Shown: in pieces, positions 19,301-27,751 of the stretch
Layout: each line of letters opens with the position of its first letter
How positions within the stretch are numbered: the stretch's first letter is position 1
Source of the DNA: Carboxylicivirga sp.
GTDB taxonomy: Bacteria; Bacteroidota; Bacteroidia; Bacteroidales; Marinilabiliaceae
Direction of reading: 5' to 3'
DNA length: 64,000 nt
Assembly: GCA_025210475.1 (NCBI GenBank)
Contig: JAOARW010000111.1
Coordinates: 1 to 64,000 of the forward strand
Notes under the pieces: model-generated
What the model saw: the letters and a program-made list of their open reading frames with translations, nothing else
Told to the model about the DNA's origin: nothing
Databases searched by the model: none
Position numbers and translations under genes: made by a program

Positions 19301-19718
19301 CCTGACGGTTAAATGTTTCAATGTTGGTAATGGTGTCATTCAGTAGCTTTTGCTGTTCATCTCTTCGAAATGTGATAAACTGTTCGTTTTGCGGGTTAAA
19401 GTGTGACAAACCATTTCTTGAACCAAACCATAAATTACCAAGTTCATCTTCTTCAATATGCTCAATCCATTTATAACAGATGCTGTTTGGATTCTTTACA
19501 TCGGTTCGATAAATTTTAAACTGGTACCCATCGTATCGATTTAAACCATCCTCTGTACCAAACCACATAAAACCTTTGCTGTCTTTGTTGATGCAGTATA
19601 CAGAGCTCAGCGACAAACCATCGTTAATGGTAATGCTTTGAAACCTCATTGGCGAATGTTGTCCAAAACCTAAATTAAGGCAGAGCAGAAAGATAACGAT
19701 AAGAGACAGCTTCTTCAT
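16371..19718 (-). CDS. Two-component propeller sensor histidine kinase without receiver or DNA-binding domain
   Basis: A 1115-residue sensor. A signal peptide (1-19) is followed by two seven-bladed propellers built from repeats such as GNLWFGSRNGLSHFNP and GLIWIGTNEGLNVLNP (about 25-690), a Y_Y_Y domain (about 770-830, YSGLNYLYPSKTQYAFQL), one transmembrane helix (about 833-855), a coiled segment, HisKA with His899 in SIISHDLKNP, and a HATPase with DTGTGI and GTGLGL. It ends there: the receiver and AraC-type output of classical hybrid HTCS proteins are absent, so it must signal to a separate regulator, not seen next to it. HTCS relatives sense saccharides or other periplasmic ligands. Confidence 0.95.
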   Translation of the reverse strand: MKKLSLIVIFLLCLNLGFGQHSPMRFQSITINDGLSLSSVYCINKDSKGFMWFGTEDGLNRYDGYQFKIYRTDVKNPNSICYKWIEHIEEDELGNLWFGSRNGLSHFNPQNEQFITFRRDEQQKLLNDTITNIETFNRQVYIGTKDGLSIFDAQTLESSHFTQLEAVNKLLAFNNTMLVATSTGLYQLKGADSIDQMLDFEVVDICVDGDVIYAASDNSIVKIDLHTTVSVESFPIDKINGIESIAFDTSGRLWINSNDGLWVLFIKKGKAKKLIHTANSTNSLAIDSRKSLWISPEGMVWYATHGDGLFVIDRQFQVTKCIHNPTDKESVNQNAFNCIFPDAESGNIWLGTYGAGINIFNAGANKFDLIKHNPLNNNSLPSNFIWTMLETADSCLWIGTNDKGLCHYCPRSDSYTHFQHQRNNASSLSHNSVREVYQDREGIIWIGTDGGGLNRFNPDGNRFTRFGHRSNQPNSLSNNSVRVVFEDSKGRLWVGTRDGLNLFDRQSGSFERFKNDPDNKNSLSNNFVYASIMEDQNGHLWIGTYGGGLNRLNPETGEFVHYTNELEEGKRLSNNIVFSLYQDHKGLIWIGTNEGLNVLNPQTDEIKIYGMKDGLPNEVIYSILPDDTGQLWMSTNHGIACVNPKNMNCWNYDVSDGLQSNEFNGGAFHKGYSGRLYFGGVYGLNVLNPVALSVNNYVSKPVITRLEVLGNEVQTMSRLKDQTSAEAGSEQYTLSANISYTDRIELDYSQRFFAIEYSGLNYLYPSKTQYAFQLSPADKQWTKAGYRNYVSFADIKPGDYQFKVASTNSDGVWGEDITTLDIIIHPPFWQTSWFILLEIVLLSVFIVFIYRLLLKAKMNKLLQLQNEKISEANKRLQLSEENLRQMNVTKDKFFSIISHDLKNPFSSLMSISNMLDENYELTDDEDKRHGVKRINSSVKHIYNLLENLLTWSRSQRGKICFADKDFDLSTLIIENINLYKVMAQKKNLTLINNSTDGVMARGDRNTVNTIIRNLSGNAVKFTASGGSIRYKVQGFDGFWKVSVIDTGTGIDAEEQQHLFCIDKKHKKDGTEGEKGTGLGLIICKEFAEKNGGQIGVISEKGAGAEFWFTIRKGNS

Positions 19719-19847
19719 TTTAACCGGGTTAGTTATACGAAATCCTAAAAAGCCAAGTCAATATGGGAACTGAAATCTAAAGTAAGATTTGGTCATGAAG
19801 AATGCAAAGATTTGGCAAACTATTTAAGTATTTGATACTCTGCTTTG

Positions 19848-20636
19848 TTAATCAACCCAAAAATGGCCTACCATATAGGTTCTTGCTTTGCCACTTATTA
19901 AAACCCGATTTTCAACCTGTTGGCAAAATAACATGCCTTTTCTTTCGGAGAGTTGCATCGCCACCATATTTTTCTTTTCCAATTGCTGCGACCAGTATGG
20001 AATTAGCGTACAATGTGCCGATCCGGTAACCGGGTCTTCCAGTATGGTTGCCTGCGGAGTGAAGAATCGTGATACAAAATCGCAACCATCACCTTTGGCA
20101 GTGGCAATAACACCGCCTGTCCCCAGATTGATTTTATCGAATACCTCACGATTAATATCCAGATCTTCAATCATACTTTGCGAGGGATAGACCAATAAAT
20201 AATCGCGCGCCATCATCACCGTTTCCGGCTGAATATTAAGGGCATCCTTTATTTCCTTGGGTAATTTCGTCGTCACAGCTTCACGTATCGGAAAATCAAG
20301 CGTCAGAATATCAGCCTGGCACTCTACCCTCAGTTCGCCACTGGCAGTATCAAATATAATAATGTCGGCATCGTAATCGAGGTGTACCTTTAATACATAG
20401 GCCGCAGCCAAAGTTGCATGGCCGCACAAATCCATTTCCAGATCGGGTGTAAACCAGCGCAATTGAACACGATCCTTATTTTTGATGAAGAAGGCCGTTT
20501 CAGCCACAGCATTCTCCCTGGCAATTTTTAATAATATTTCGTCGGGTAACCAATCTTCAAGTGGCACAACACAGGCCGGATTTCCTCCAAATACTTTATC
20601 TGTAAAAGCATCAATCTGATATACTGATAGTTTCAT
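19848..20636 (-). CDS. PhzF-family isomerase/epimerase
   Basis: A 262-residue cytoplasmic protein of the PhzF fold (two diaminopimelate-epimerase-like halves). Visible hallmarks: DAFTDKVFGGNPACVVP at the N-terminus, the catalytic Glu region RENAVAETAFF near 45, DLCGHATLAAAYVL near 70, and DPVTGSAHCTLIPYW near 205. The ATG at 20636 is chosen over one seven codons upstream because AAAGGA lies nine bases before it and family members start MKLxxYQ/VDAF. Most close relatives have no known substrate; a phenazine role is unlikely as no phz genes are near. The leader carries the shared element at 20663-20744. Confidence 0.92.
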   Translation of the reverse strand: MKLSVYQIDAFTDKVFGGNPACVVPLEDWLPDEILLKIARENAVAETAFFIKNKDRVQLRWFTPDLEMDLCGHATLAAAYVLKVHLDYDADIIIFDTASGELRVECQADILTLDFPIREAVTTKLPKEIKDALNIQPETVMMARDYLLVYPSQSMIEDLDINREVFDKINLGTGGVIATAKGDGCDFVSRFFTPQATILEDPVTGSAHCTLIPYWSQQLEKKNMVAMQLSERKGMLFCQQVENRVLISGKARTYMVGHFWVD

Positions 20637-20662
20637 GTGTTTATCCTTTACTTTCATTTGTC

Positions 20663-20744
20663 ACATGGAACTCTCAAGTAAATTTTATCATCCTCCTGTC
20701 TGAAAATTTGGATAATCAAATTTACATGGTCGTTTCATCTCCTT
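20663..20744 (-). promoter_or_regulatory. Structured leader element, copy 2 (phzF-like)
   Basis: Partner of 11161-11242. The stem here is GTAAATTT / AAATTTAC plus TATCATCC / GGATAATC, again closing over TCCTGT. Stem bases differ from copy 1 while pairing is largely kept, and the flanks ATGGAACTC and GTCGTTTCAT are identical. It starts 27 bp before the phzF-like ATG. Confidence 0.55.
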
Positions 20745-20894
20745 AATTTATTTTCCACGGTCATAACCTCATCCTGTCAATGAATCAGGTCGTTCCTATA
20801 ATTATTCTCACACTCACGGGACAAATAAAATACTACATTGTCTTTAAAATGGCAAATGATTAATGCCTGCCATTAACTTTCCATCTGGCAAATA

Positions 20895-20926
20895 AGCTAA
20901 TAGCCACTTGCTAATGGCTATTAGCT
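20895..20926. terminator. Perfect 12-bp hairpin in the phzF upstream spacer
   Basis: AGCTAATAGCCA / TGGCTATTAGCT around an eight-base loop. It lies about 190 bp past the stop of the minus-strand gene at 21120 and has no strong T run. It may be that gene's 3' end or a protein-binding palindrome. Confidence 0.4.
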
Positions 20927-20937
20927 AACACTATAAA

Positions 20938-21029
20938 CCGCTCCAAGCACAAAGTCAAAGACGTTCTCTTCACCCAGTCGAAGAGCGTTTAAATATTAGT
21001 ATTACACTAAAATGCATGGGACACAGAGT
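20938..21029. repeat. Dispersed intergenic repeat A, copy 1
   Basis: Shares with 32088-32191 the blocks CCGCTCC, AAAGTCAAAG, CAGTCG, GTTTAA, TATTACA and TGCATGGGACAC, in the same order and orientation. The CAGTC segment is the loop of a hairpin CTCTTC / GAAGAG (20966-20985). Confidence 0.65.
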
Positions 21030-21119
21030 AGAAATTTTAACTTATTGGTTTCATTCATCCTGTCGATCAATCATTTGTCTTGCATCTTATATCTTTAGTC
21101 TTTTATCTTTAAATAAAAT

Positions 21120-23369
21120 CTATCGATCTCTTGCAACAAAAGACTTTTTCAATACCAAATAAGCTATCAGATAAAAGCATGCAGCCATTGCCAAACCAGA
21201 ACTGAATCCCCAGGTAAACACCGGCAGAAGAACCAAAGTACTGCCAATAACCGAAGCCGCCCCATTAATGGCAAAACCCCAATCAACCAGTTCACCAGAT
21301 TTTGCACTGCCTTTTACAAATGGCATTCCCATAAAAAAGCCCAGTGGTGCCACCATAATACAAGTAATCAGTATTCTCCAGAATAAACCTAAACCACCCA
21401 AAGCGCTGGTGATAAGGCCAAAAAACAAGGCATCTATTATTAACCAAAGAATAATAATTACAAAAGGTAATGTGCCATTAAAGCGTTTGCTCATATAACT
21501 GCCTGCTCCTGAACTTACCAGAAGCACAAACAATAATGTCATTAGCGTATACGATGAAGAGCCTATAAACAAGGTGTACTTTTGAATTAATACCACTTCA
21601 ATGGCCATAAAGCCTACCCCTATCGCAAAGAAATAGAACCACCCTGCAGCTGTAAATTTTTGCTTTGAAGTAAAGTATGGCAATAAATTGAGCGGCAGCA
21701 CCAAAAGTGATACGATGGCCAGTATTACCAAAATAATGACTGTAGATAATGGAAAACCCTGAAATTCATATGGCAGTAATCTCTTTTTAATTTTTTCCAA
21801 TGAAAAGTTTTTCATCAAGCCTAACTGCCCGGTAAATGGTCGATTGTCGGTACATGGCGAAAGATTGGTTCGTACATCTGCCTGCATGGTTTCCCAGCCA
21901 TTTTCAATAATCTTGTTAATGCGATTGGTCTTAACAGAATCTACAGCCGGATATAATTGTCTGAAAAATGCATAATTTGCCTCATTCACTTCATGCACAG
22001 CTGTTCGAATTGTTGTTTCATCCAGAACTTGTTTACCCATCAGAATCAGATGACGACGCATGGTTGGCAAGTGATAAACAGCAATGTGCGATTCGGGATT
22101 TTCCACCCCTTGCTGCTTCAAAGCATCCAATACCTCCGTTACCATGCGCGGTACATAAAACTGATGCTCCATTAGCAAATAGCCATTGGGCGACAAGGCC
22201 TTGTAATAATCCTGAAAGGCTTCGGTGGTAAACAGATAATTTTCGGCCAGGGCAAAGGAGCCGGATGCCAGCGCTGCAAAACTGTTTGAACTTAATGAGT
22301 ATATAACATCGAAGTAAGAATCGTAACGTCGAACATAAGCCCGGGCATCTTCGCTCACCACCTTTACCCGCTCATCATTATAAATATTGCCACTGAAGTC
22401 CTTCAGAAAGCCATCCTTCATCATGCGGTTAATTTCGGGGTTTACCTCAACGGCATGTACTTCTGATGCTCCATCCTGTAAAGCCATAAGCACATCACCA
22501 CCACCTCCGGCACCCAATGATAGAAAACGACAATTATCAAACTTCTGCACCAGATTTGTGGCCGGTATTGAAAAAGGAATCTTTAATGAATCAGGTTTAT
22601 CAAAGTTTCCATCAAACCTGATGACCGGTGAATTGGCCGCATTATCTATGTTCAAGCCCCAATAATCATCACTGAACTTAAAGACCTTTAAACGCGCCAT
22701 GGCATCCCATTTTGAATAGATCACCTCAGCCCGATCCTCTTTTTGACTTTTGAGAATCGTATCACTCTTCGACAATAAAATAACTGACGAAGCCGTTAAA
22801 AGCAGCGGAATGGTTTTAAACCAATTCTTAAAAGCCAATACAGAGGCCATAAATACAGGTATGGCCACCAGCAAGGCTGCCTTGTCGGTTCCAATACCAT
22901 TCATTAATAATACGGCAACCACCACCCCTAATGCGGCACCAATTAAATCAGCCATGTACAATTGGGGCATGGATTGATGCATTTTTCTAAAAATCCCACT
23001 CAATACCATTCCTCCGGTAAAAAAGGAACTACCAAGAATCAAAATGCAGAGAAGCAGTTTTAGCATCATAAAATAACTGCTCAATAATTGAGCGAAATCC
23101 AATTGCAGGAACAACACAGCCGGGGGACCAACCAGCATTAGTAAACCAGTGAGGCTTAGCAGACAGCCATAACAATTTTTAGCAGCCAGTCGTTTGCTCA
23201 AGCGAACCGTTAAGGCGCCTAATCCTAGGCCCAATATGCTTATACTTAAAATTAAAAAGGCAAAAGTGTAAAAGTATTCGGCCGAGAAAATCCTCGACCA
23301 TATTAACTCCATCGCGATTAATGACAGAGATACCAAAAAGATAATAAACGATTGTTTTGTCAATTTCAT
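21120..23369 (-). CDS. Membrane-bound spermidine-synthase-like protein
   Basis: A 749-residue fusion of hydrophobic helices with a spermidine-synthase-type methyltransferase fold. N-terminal membrane helices occupy about 5-200 (first: SFIIFLVSLSLIAMELIW). The central soluble domain (about 210-500) has the nucleotide-binding loop CRFLSLGAGGGGDVLMAL followed by acidic VHAVEVNPEI, and YNDERVKVVSEDARAYVRRY with DVIYSLSS in place of the synthase active-site DSTDP, so aminopropyl transfer is doubtful. C-terminal helices span about 545-745. Similar proteins are widespread and uncharacterised. It stands alone, with 460 bp of repeat-rich spacer on its 3' side. Confidence 0.85.
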   Translation of the reverse strand: MKLTKQSFIIFLVSLSLIAMELIWSRIFSAEYFYTFAFLILSISILGLGLGALTVRLSKRLAAKNCYGCLLSLTGLLMLVGPPAVLFLQLDFAQLLSSYFMMLKLLLCILILGSSFFTGGMVLSGIFRKMHQSMPQLYMADLIGAALGVVVAVLLMNGIGTDKAALLVAIPVFMASVLAFKNWFKTIPLLLTASSVILLSKSDTILKSQKEDRAEVIYSKWDAMARLKVFKFSDDYWGLNIDNAANSPVIRFDGNFDKPDSLKIPFSIPATNLVQKFDNCRFLSLGAGGGGDVLMALQDGASEVHAVEVNPEINRMMKDGFLKDFSGNIYNDERVKVVSEDARAYVRRYDSYFDVIYSLSSNSFAALASGSFALAENYLFTTEAFQDYYKALSPNGYLLMEHQFYVPRMVTEVLDALKQQGVENPESHIAVYHLPTMRRHLILMGKQVLDETTIRTAVHEVNEANYAFFRQLYPAVDSVKTNRINKIIENGWETMQADVRTNLSPCTDNRPFTGQLGLMKNFSLEKIKKRLLPYEFQGFPLSTVIILVILAIVSLLVLPLNLLPYFTSKQKFTAAGWFYFFAIGVGFMAIEVVLIQKYTLFIGSSSYTLMTLLFVLLVSSGAGSYMSKRFNGTLPFVIIILWLIIDALFFGLITSALGGLGLFWRILITCIMVAPLGFFMGMPFVKGSAKSGELVDWGFAINGAASVIGSTLVLLPVFTWGFSSGLAMAACFYLIAYLVLKKSFVARDR

Positions 23370-23681
23370 ATTTATGGGTTTTCATTTGGCCGCGCCTATT
23401 TAAGCAATAAACATACCTATTAAGCGATTATTATAACTTTCAGTATTTTATGAATTTTACAAGACTGAATTTACGAATACATTCGTTCGGATAAGGGCAT
23501 ATTACTGTTCGTTATCGTACAGGATGAAAAGTTGGATTAATCAAGCATTCAGCCTATCAATCTTCTATCGATCGTCTAGAATTTAACGATCTATAGTTAT
23601 TAAATTGAAAACAAAAGAAATATCATAGCATGAAATAAAAAGATTCCATAGTTTCGTTGCCTACACATTAATCATTTATTT
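23370..23681. other. Divergent spacer between 21120-23369 and the peptidase gene
   Basis: 312 bp, AT-rich, holding the promoters of two divergent genes. I see no convincing TAnnTTTG box; TAGTTTCG near 23651 is the nearest match for the plus-strand gene. No small gene or strong hairpin was found. Confidence 0.4.
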
Positions 23682-26021
23682 ATGCAAAAACTCTACCTAG
23701 GTCTAATGTGTCTGTTCACATTAGCCACACACAGCGTCTTTAGTCAACAAGCCGATTTTGCAAAGGCTGAAAAATTTACCCTTAATAATGTTAGAAAATA
23801 CCTGGGCTCAAGCCGGGTTAATCCCAACTGGATTGAAAACAGCCACCTATTCTGGTACAGCTATAAAACATCGGATGGCAATTTCTTTTGGTTTGTCGAT
23901 CCTGAAAAAAGAAGCAAAAAACCATTATTCGATAATAACGATTTAGCTTCAAAAGTTACCAGCATCACCCATAAAGCATACAACGTTAATGATTTACCTA
24001 TTAAGAAAATAGAGTTTGAGAAAAACAGCAAATCCACTTTCACTTTTGAAATGGATAAGCTGAAATTCAAATACAACATGCGCACTAAATGGGTGAGTAA
24101 AATTGATACCGTTAAAAAAGAGAAAAAAGATAATTGGAAGAGTTATTCTCCTGATAGCACCTACATCCTTTTTGCCCGTCAGCACAATCTTTATCTAATG
24201 CGCGCCGATGATAAAGACAGCACCGAAACACAGTTGACCACCGATGGCGAGCGCTGGTTTAGCTATCAAAGTAAAGGTGGCGATACAACGTCGGACAAGC
24301 GTTTAAAAACTTGGGTGTATTGGTTTAAAGACGAAAAAAGGTTTTACACCGTTCGTTACGATATGCGTAAGGTTAAAGAGATGGCTGTGATTAACTCTGT
24401 TGCCAATCCGCGCCCAACGGTTGAAACCTATAAATACTCGATGCCCGGAGATGAACACATCGGCATCCCTCACCTGGAAATATACGATATAGCTTCCGGC
24501 GAATGGGTAAAGCCCAATCTGGACAAATGGAAAGATCAGAGTTTGCGCACTTATCGCCCTTCAAAAACATCGGATAATTTATTCGTTATCCGTAAAAAAC
24601 GTACTTGCGATGAACTGGAGCTGGTGAAGGTAAATACCACCTCCGGCGAAGTGAAGCCCTTATTTAGTGAAAAATCAAAGCCCTATTTTAATGATCAAAT
24701 GCACCAACTGCACGTGATTAATGAAGGGAAAGAATTTATCTGGTGGTCGGAACGTACCGGCTGGGGACAACTTTATCGCTACGATGGCGAAGGAAACCTG
24801 AAAAATCAAATCACCAAAGGAAATTATGTGGTGGGTAACATTGCCCGCATCGATACGGCTTCTAACACCATATACTATCCGGCTTATGGCAAGGAGAAAG
24901 GCTTTGATCCCTACTATGACATTTATTACCGTTGCAATTTTGATGGCAGCAATACCAAGCTAATCACTCCTGAAGAAGCCAATCACCGCTTTAGCATGCC
25001 AAAGACTGATGCCCATGCCAACTACTTTGTCAACAATTATTCAAGGGTTGATCAGGCTCCCAAAGCAGTGGTGCGCGATAAAAATGGAACCGTGATTATG
25101 GAACTGGAAACGATGGACTTGTCGCGGATCAAAGAGCTTGGCTGGACATTCCCTGAAAAATTTGTTGTTAAAGCAGACGATGGTGTTACCAATCTTCATG
25201 GTGTCATCTGGAAACCTTTTGATTTTGATTCCACACGGCAGTATCCGGTTATATCGTATGTATACCCGGGGCCACAAACCGAAGCAGTGGTCCGCGATTT
25301 TACGGTGACAGCCCGATACAACACGGCCCTTGCCCAATTGGGTTTTGTGGTGGTTTCGGTGGGACATCGCGGTGGAAGCCCCAAGCGTCACAAATATTAC
25401 CACACCTATGGCTACAATAACCTGCGCGACTATGCTTTGAAAGATGATATGTTTGCCCTGCAACAACTGGCCAACCGTTACGATTACATCGATATCAATC
25501 GTGTGGGTATCTTTGGTCACAGCGGTGGTGGTTTTATGTCAACAGCCGCCATGTTTGCTTATCCCGATTTCTATAAAGCAGCTGTATCATCAGCCGGTAA
25601 CCACGATAACAACATCTATAATAAGTGGTGGGGCGAAACACACCATGGTGTAAAAGAAGTGAAGAAGAAGATTAAAAAGAAAGAGACTGAGAAAGATTCT
25701 ACTAAGGTTGAAGCGGCAGAGGATGAATACGAAATCAGCTTTAAAAGCAAGATTCCGACCAACCCATCCATTGCTAAAAACTTAAAAGGTCACCTGTTGT
25801 TGGTGCATGGTGAGATCGACAACAATGTTCACCCCGCCAACACCATGCGTGTGGTGAAAGCCTTAATGGATGCCCGTAAGCGATTCGATTTTATGATGAT
25901 TCCGAATGTGCGTCATGGCTTCTCTCAATATTCCCCCTATTTTGAGAAGATGATCTGGTACCACTTCTCCGAACACCTCTTAGGCGATTACCGCAATAAT
26001 GTGGATTTAGATTTACCGTAG
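23682..26021 (+). CDS. S9 family peptidase (DPP-IV-like)
   Basis: A 779-residue secreted prolyl-oligopeptidase-family enzyme: signal peptide (1-22, ending VFSQ), DPP-IV N-terminal propeller (about 60-490) and C-terminal alpha/beta hydrolase (about 500-770). The catalytic triad is visible: Ser614 in GHSGGG, Asp713 in HGEIDNN and His745 in VRHGF. Family members cleave dipeptides, often after Pro, in the periplasm. Odd feature: a highly charged Lys/Glu insertion at about 655-685 between the nucleophile and the Asp strand. It is monocistronic, closed by the terminator at 26045. Confidence 0.95.
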   Translation: MQKLYLGLMCLFTLATHSVFSQQADFAKAEKFTLNNVRKYLGSSRVNPNWIENSHLFWYSYKTSDGNFFWFVDPEKRSKKPLFDNNDLASKVTSITHKAYNVNDLPIKKIEFEKNSKSTFTFEMDKLKFKYNMRTKWVSKIDTVKKEKKDNWKSYSPDSTYILFARQHNLYLMRADDKDSTETQLTTDGERWFSYQSKGGDTTSDKRLKTWVYWFKDEKRFYTVRYDMRKVKEMAVINSVANPRPTVETYKYSMPGDEHIGIPHLEIYDIASGEWVKPNLDKWKDQSLRTYRPSKTSDNLFVIRKKRTCDELELVKVNTTSGEVKPLFSEKSKPYFNDQMHQLHVINEGKEFIWWSERTGWGQLYRYDGEGNLKNQITKGNYVVGNIARIDTASNTIYYPAYGKEKGFDPYYDIYYRCNFDGSNTKLITPEEANHRFSMPKTDAHANYFVNNYSRVDQAPKAVVRDKNGTVIMELETMDLSRIKELGWTFPEKFVVKADDGVTNLHGVIWKPFDFDSTRQYPVISYVYPGPQTEAVVRDFTVTARYNTALAQLGFVVVSVGHRGGSPKRHKYYHTYGYNNLRDYALKDDMFALQQLANRYDYIDINRVGIFGHSGGGFMSTAAMFAYPDFYKAAVSSAGNHDNNIYNKWWGETHHGVKEVKKKIKKKETEKDSTKVEAAEDEYEISFKSKIPTNPSIAKNLKGHLLLVHGEIDNNVHPANTMRVVKALMDARKRFDFMMIPNVRHGFSQYSPYFEKMIWYHFSEHLLGDYRNNVDLDLP

Positions 26022-26044
26022 ATTAAAATCAACAGCATAATTTT

Positions 26045-26082
26045 ACGCCCTGTAATCACCTCGATTGCAGGGCGTTTCTTTT
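26045..26082 (+). terminator. Terminator of the S9 peptidase gene
   Basis: A 12-bp stem ACGCCCTGTAAT / ATTGCAGGGCGT (one U-G pair), seven-base loop, then TTTCTTTT. 24 bp past the stop. Confidence 0.85.
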
Positions 26083-26135
26083 ACTCCTCATCTGGATAAG
26101 CAAGAAAAACATCAAGTAATATTCGGTTTCACTCC

Positions 26136-26224
26136 AAGTACGCCAAGATTCAAAACGCTAAGTACGCCAAGGATTCAAAACATGACTTTTGCGTCTTTGC
26201 GCAAAAAACTTTGCGAACTTTGCG
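26136..26224. repeat. Short tandem repeats in the spacer before the alcohol dehydrogenase
   Basis: Two adjacent 24-bp units (26136-26159 and 26160-26183) share AAGTACGCCAAG and ATTCAAAAC, and are followed by four TTTGCG words at 26188, 26196, 26210 and 26219. Phrases of this kind recur between genes in Bacteroidota genomes (from general knowledge, not searched). Confidence 0.6.
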
Positions 26225-26283
26225 AGAAATTAAAAACATCTTAACTTTCAATACACTATAAGCAAATACATAACCTGAGTAGT

Positions 26284-26291
26284 TACCTTTG
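26284..26291 (+). promoter_or_regulatory. Possible -7 box for the alcohol dehydrogenase gene
   Basis: TACCTTTG fits TAnnTTTG. It lies 105 bp before the start, and no good -33 box is seen at the right distance, so it is tentative. Confidence 0.35.
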
Positions 26292-26395
26292 AGCTAAATG
26301 GATCATTCATTGAGCCTAAAGGGCTACATCTCCAATGTCCCTTTCTATACATTTGCTTTCATAAGAAAAAGTATTCATCATTAAAAATTAAGATT

Positions 26396-27514
26396 ATGGG
26401 AACAGTGAGATTTTTTATGCCGCCGGTTTCAATCATGGGACCAAATTCTTTAGCCGATGCCACAACAGAACTTGCCTCGATGGGATTCAAAAAAGCATTG
26501 ATTGTAACCGATAAACCATTGGTTAAAATAAAACTGGTTGATGAACTGACAAGTCTTTTAAGCCAGAGTGGGATTAAGTATGTTATATTCGATGGTGTAC
26601 AGCCCAATCCTACTGTAAGCAATATCAATGATGGACTTGAGATCCTTCAGAAGAATAATTGCGATGTGGTTATTTCCTTTGGAGGTGGTTCACCACACGA
26701 TGCCGCGAAAGGTATTGCTTTATTGGCGACCAATGGTGGCGACATACGCGACTACGAAGGATTGAATAAGTCGGAAAAACCTCAGTTGCCCTTGGTGTGT
26801 GTTAACACAACGGCCGGAACAGCTAGTGAGATGACCATTTTTTCGATTATTACCGACGAGGAACGTCACGTTAAAATGGCCTTGGTAGATAAGCACTTTA
26901 CGCCAATAATGGGTGTAAACGATGCCAGTTTAATGGTGGCCATGCCTCCGTCATTAACTGCTGCAACAGGTATGGATGCCTTGACGCATGCCGTTGAAGC
27001 CTACGTATCAATCGCCTCAACACCAATCACCGATGCCAATGCCATTAAAGCCATTGAGTTGATTTCGAAATACCTTAAGCGGGCTGTTGACAACGGGCAG
27101 GATATGGAAGCAAGGGATATGATGGCTTATGCCGAATTTATGGCAGGCATGGCATTTAACAACGCCTCTCTGGGCTACGTGCATGCCATGGCACATCAAC
27201 TGGGTGGTTTCTATGACCTGCCACATGGAGTTTGTAATGCCATATTGTTACCACATGTGCAACGTTTCAACAGCCAGAAAGTAGCCGCAAAACTTCAAGA
27301 TGTTGCAAAGGCAATGGGTGCAGATGATGCCATTCTGACCATTCAGGATTTATCGGTTTCCATCGGTATTCCGGGTGGATTAAGAGAACTGGGGGTTAAC
27401 GAAAGAGATTTCGAAGTACTGGCCGAAAATGCACTAAAGGATGCTTGCAGCGCTACCAATCCGGTACAGGCATCCAAACAGGAAGTAATTGAAATATTCA
27501 GAAGTGCCATGTAA
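26396..27514 (+). CDS. Iron-containing alcohol dehydrogenase
   Basis: A 372-residue group III dehydrogenase that interconverts alcohols and aldehydes with NAD(P)H. The dinucleotide-binding loop GGGSPHD is at 96-102. Predicted metal ligands are Asp194 and His198 (GMDALTHAVEAY), His263 (GYVHAMAHQ) and His277 (LPHGVCN), all intact. Length and motifs match the fermentative YiaY/AdhB/FucO branch; the physiological substrate cannot be fixed. It stands alone on the plus strand with a long repeat-bearing leader, and two hairpins follow its stop. Confidence 0.95.
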   Translation: MGTVRFFMPPVSIMGPNSLADATTELASMGFKKALIVTDKPLVKIKLVDELTSLLSQSGIKYVIFDGVQPNPTVSNINDGLEILQKNNCDVVISFGGGSPHDAAKGIALLATNGGDIRDYEGLNKSEKPQLPLVCVNTTAGTASEMTIFSIITDEERHVKMALVDKHFTPIMGVNDASLMVAMPPSLTAATGMDALTHAVEAYVSIASTPITDANAIKAIELISKYLKRAVDNGQDMEARDMMAYAEFMAGMAFNNASLGYVHAMAHQLGGFYDLPHGVCNAILLPHVQRFNSQKVAAKLQDVAKAMGADDAILTIQDLSVSIGIPGGLRELGVNERDFEVLAENALKDACSATNPVQASKQEVIEIFRSAM

Positions 27515-27551
27515 TACCAAGTGTATTACAAAACGAGTCTTCAGCCGTTTT
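27511..27551 (+). terminator. Twin hairpins at the end of the alcohol dehydrogenase gene
   Basis: GTAATAC / GTATTAC (27511-27529, overlapping the stop codon) then AAAACG / CGTTTT (27530-27551). The first contains the recurring word TAATACCAA. Probable transcript end, though without a long T run. Confidence 0.5.
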
Positions 27552-27751
27552 GCTAATTACATTGGTAAATGCCGATATTAGATTTATTGAGCTTAATAAG
27601 TAAAATGAAATAAAGCTCATTTAATGTTCAAGCGGTATAAATGGATAATATACATGTGAGTTAAAGGCTGTTTCATGCAAATGAAATGGCCTTTTTCATT
27701 TCAACTGTGCTTCATAATTCCTATATTTAGTTGATTACCAAATTAAACACC

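Noticed and set aside
19848..20636. Phenazine biosynthesis role for the PhzF-like gene
   Set aside because: No other phz genes in the window; most PhzF-like proteins in Bacteroidota have unrelated or unknown functions.
20940..21030. tRNA or small RNA gene at repeat A
   Set aside because: The hairpin and CAGTCG loop do not form a cloverleaf, and there is no CCA or acceptor stem; the sequence recurs at 32.1 kb as a repeat.
21120..23369. True spermidine synthase (speE)
   Set aside because: The active-site acidic motif is replaced by YSLSS, and the protein is flanked by membrane helices; the name would overstate the evidence.
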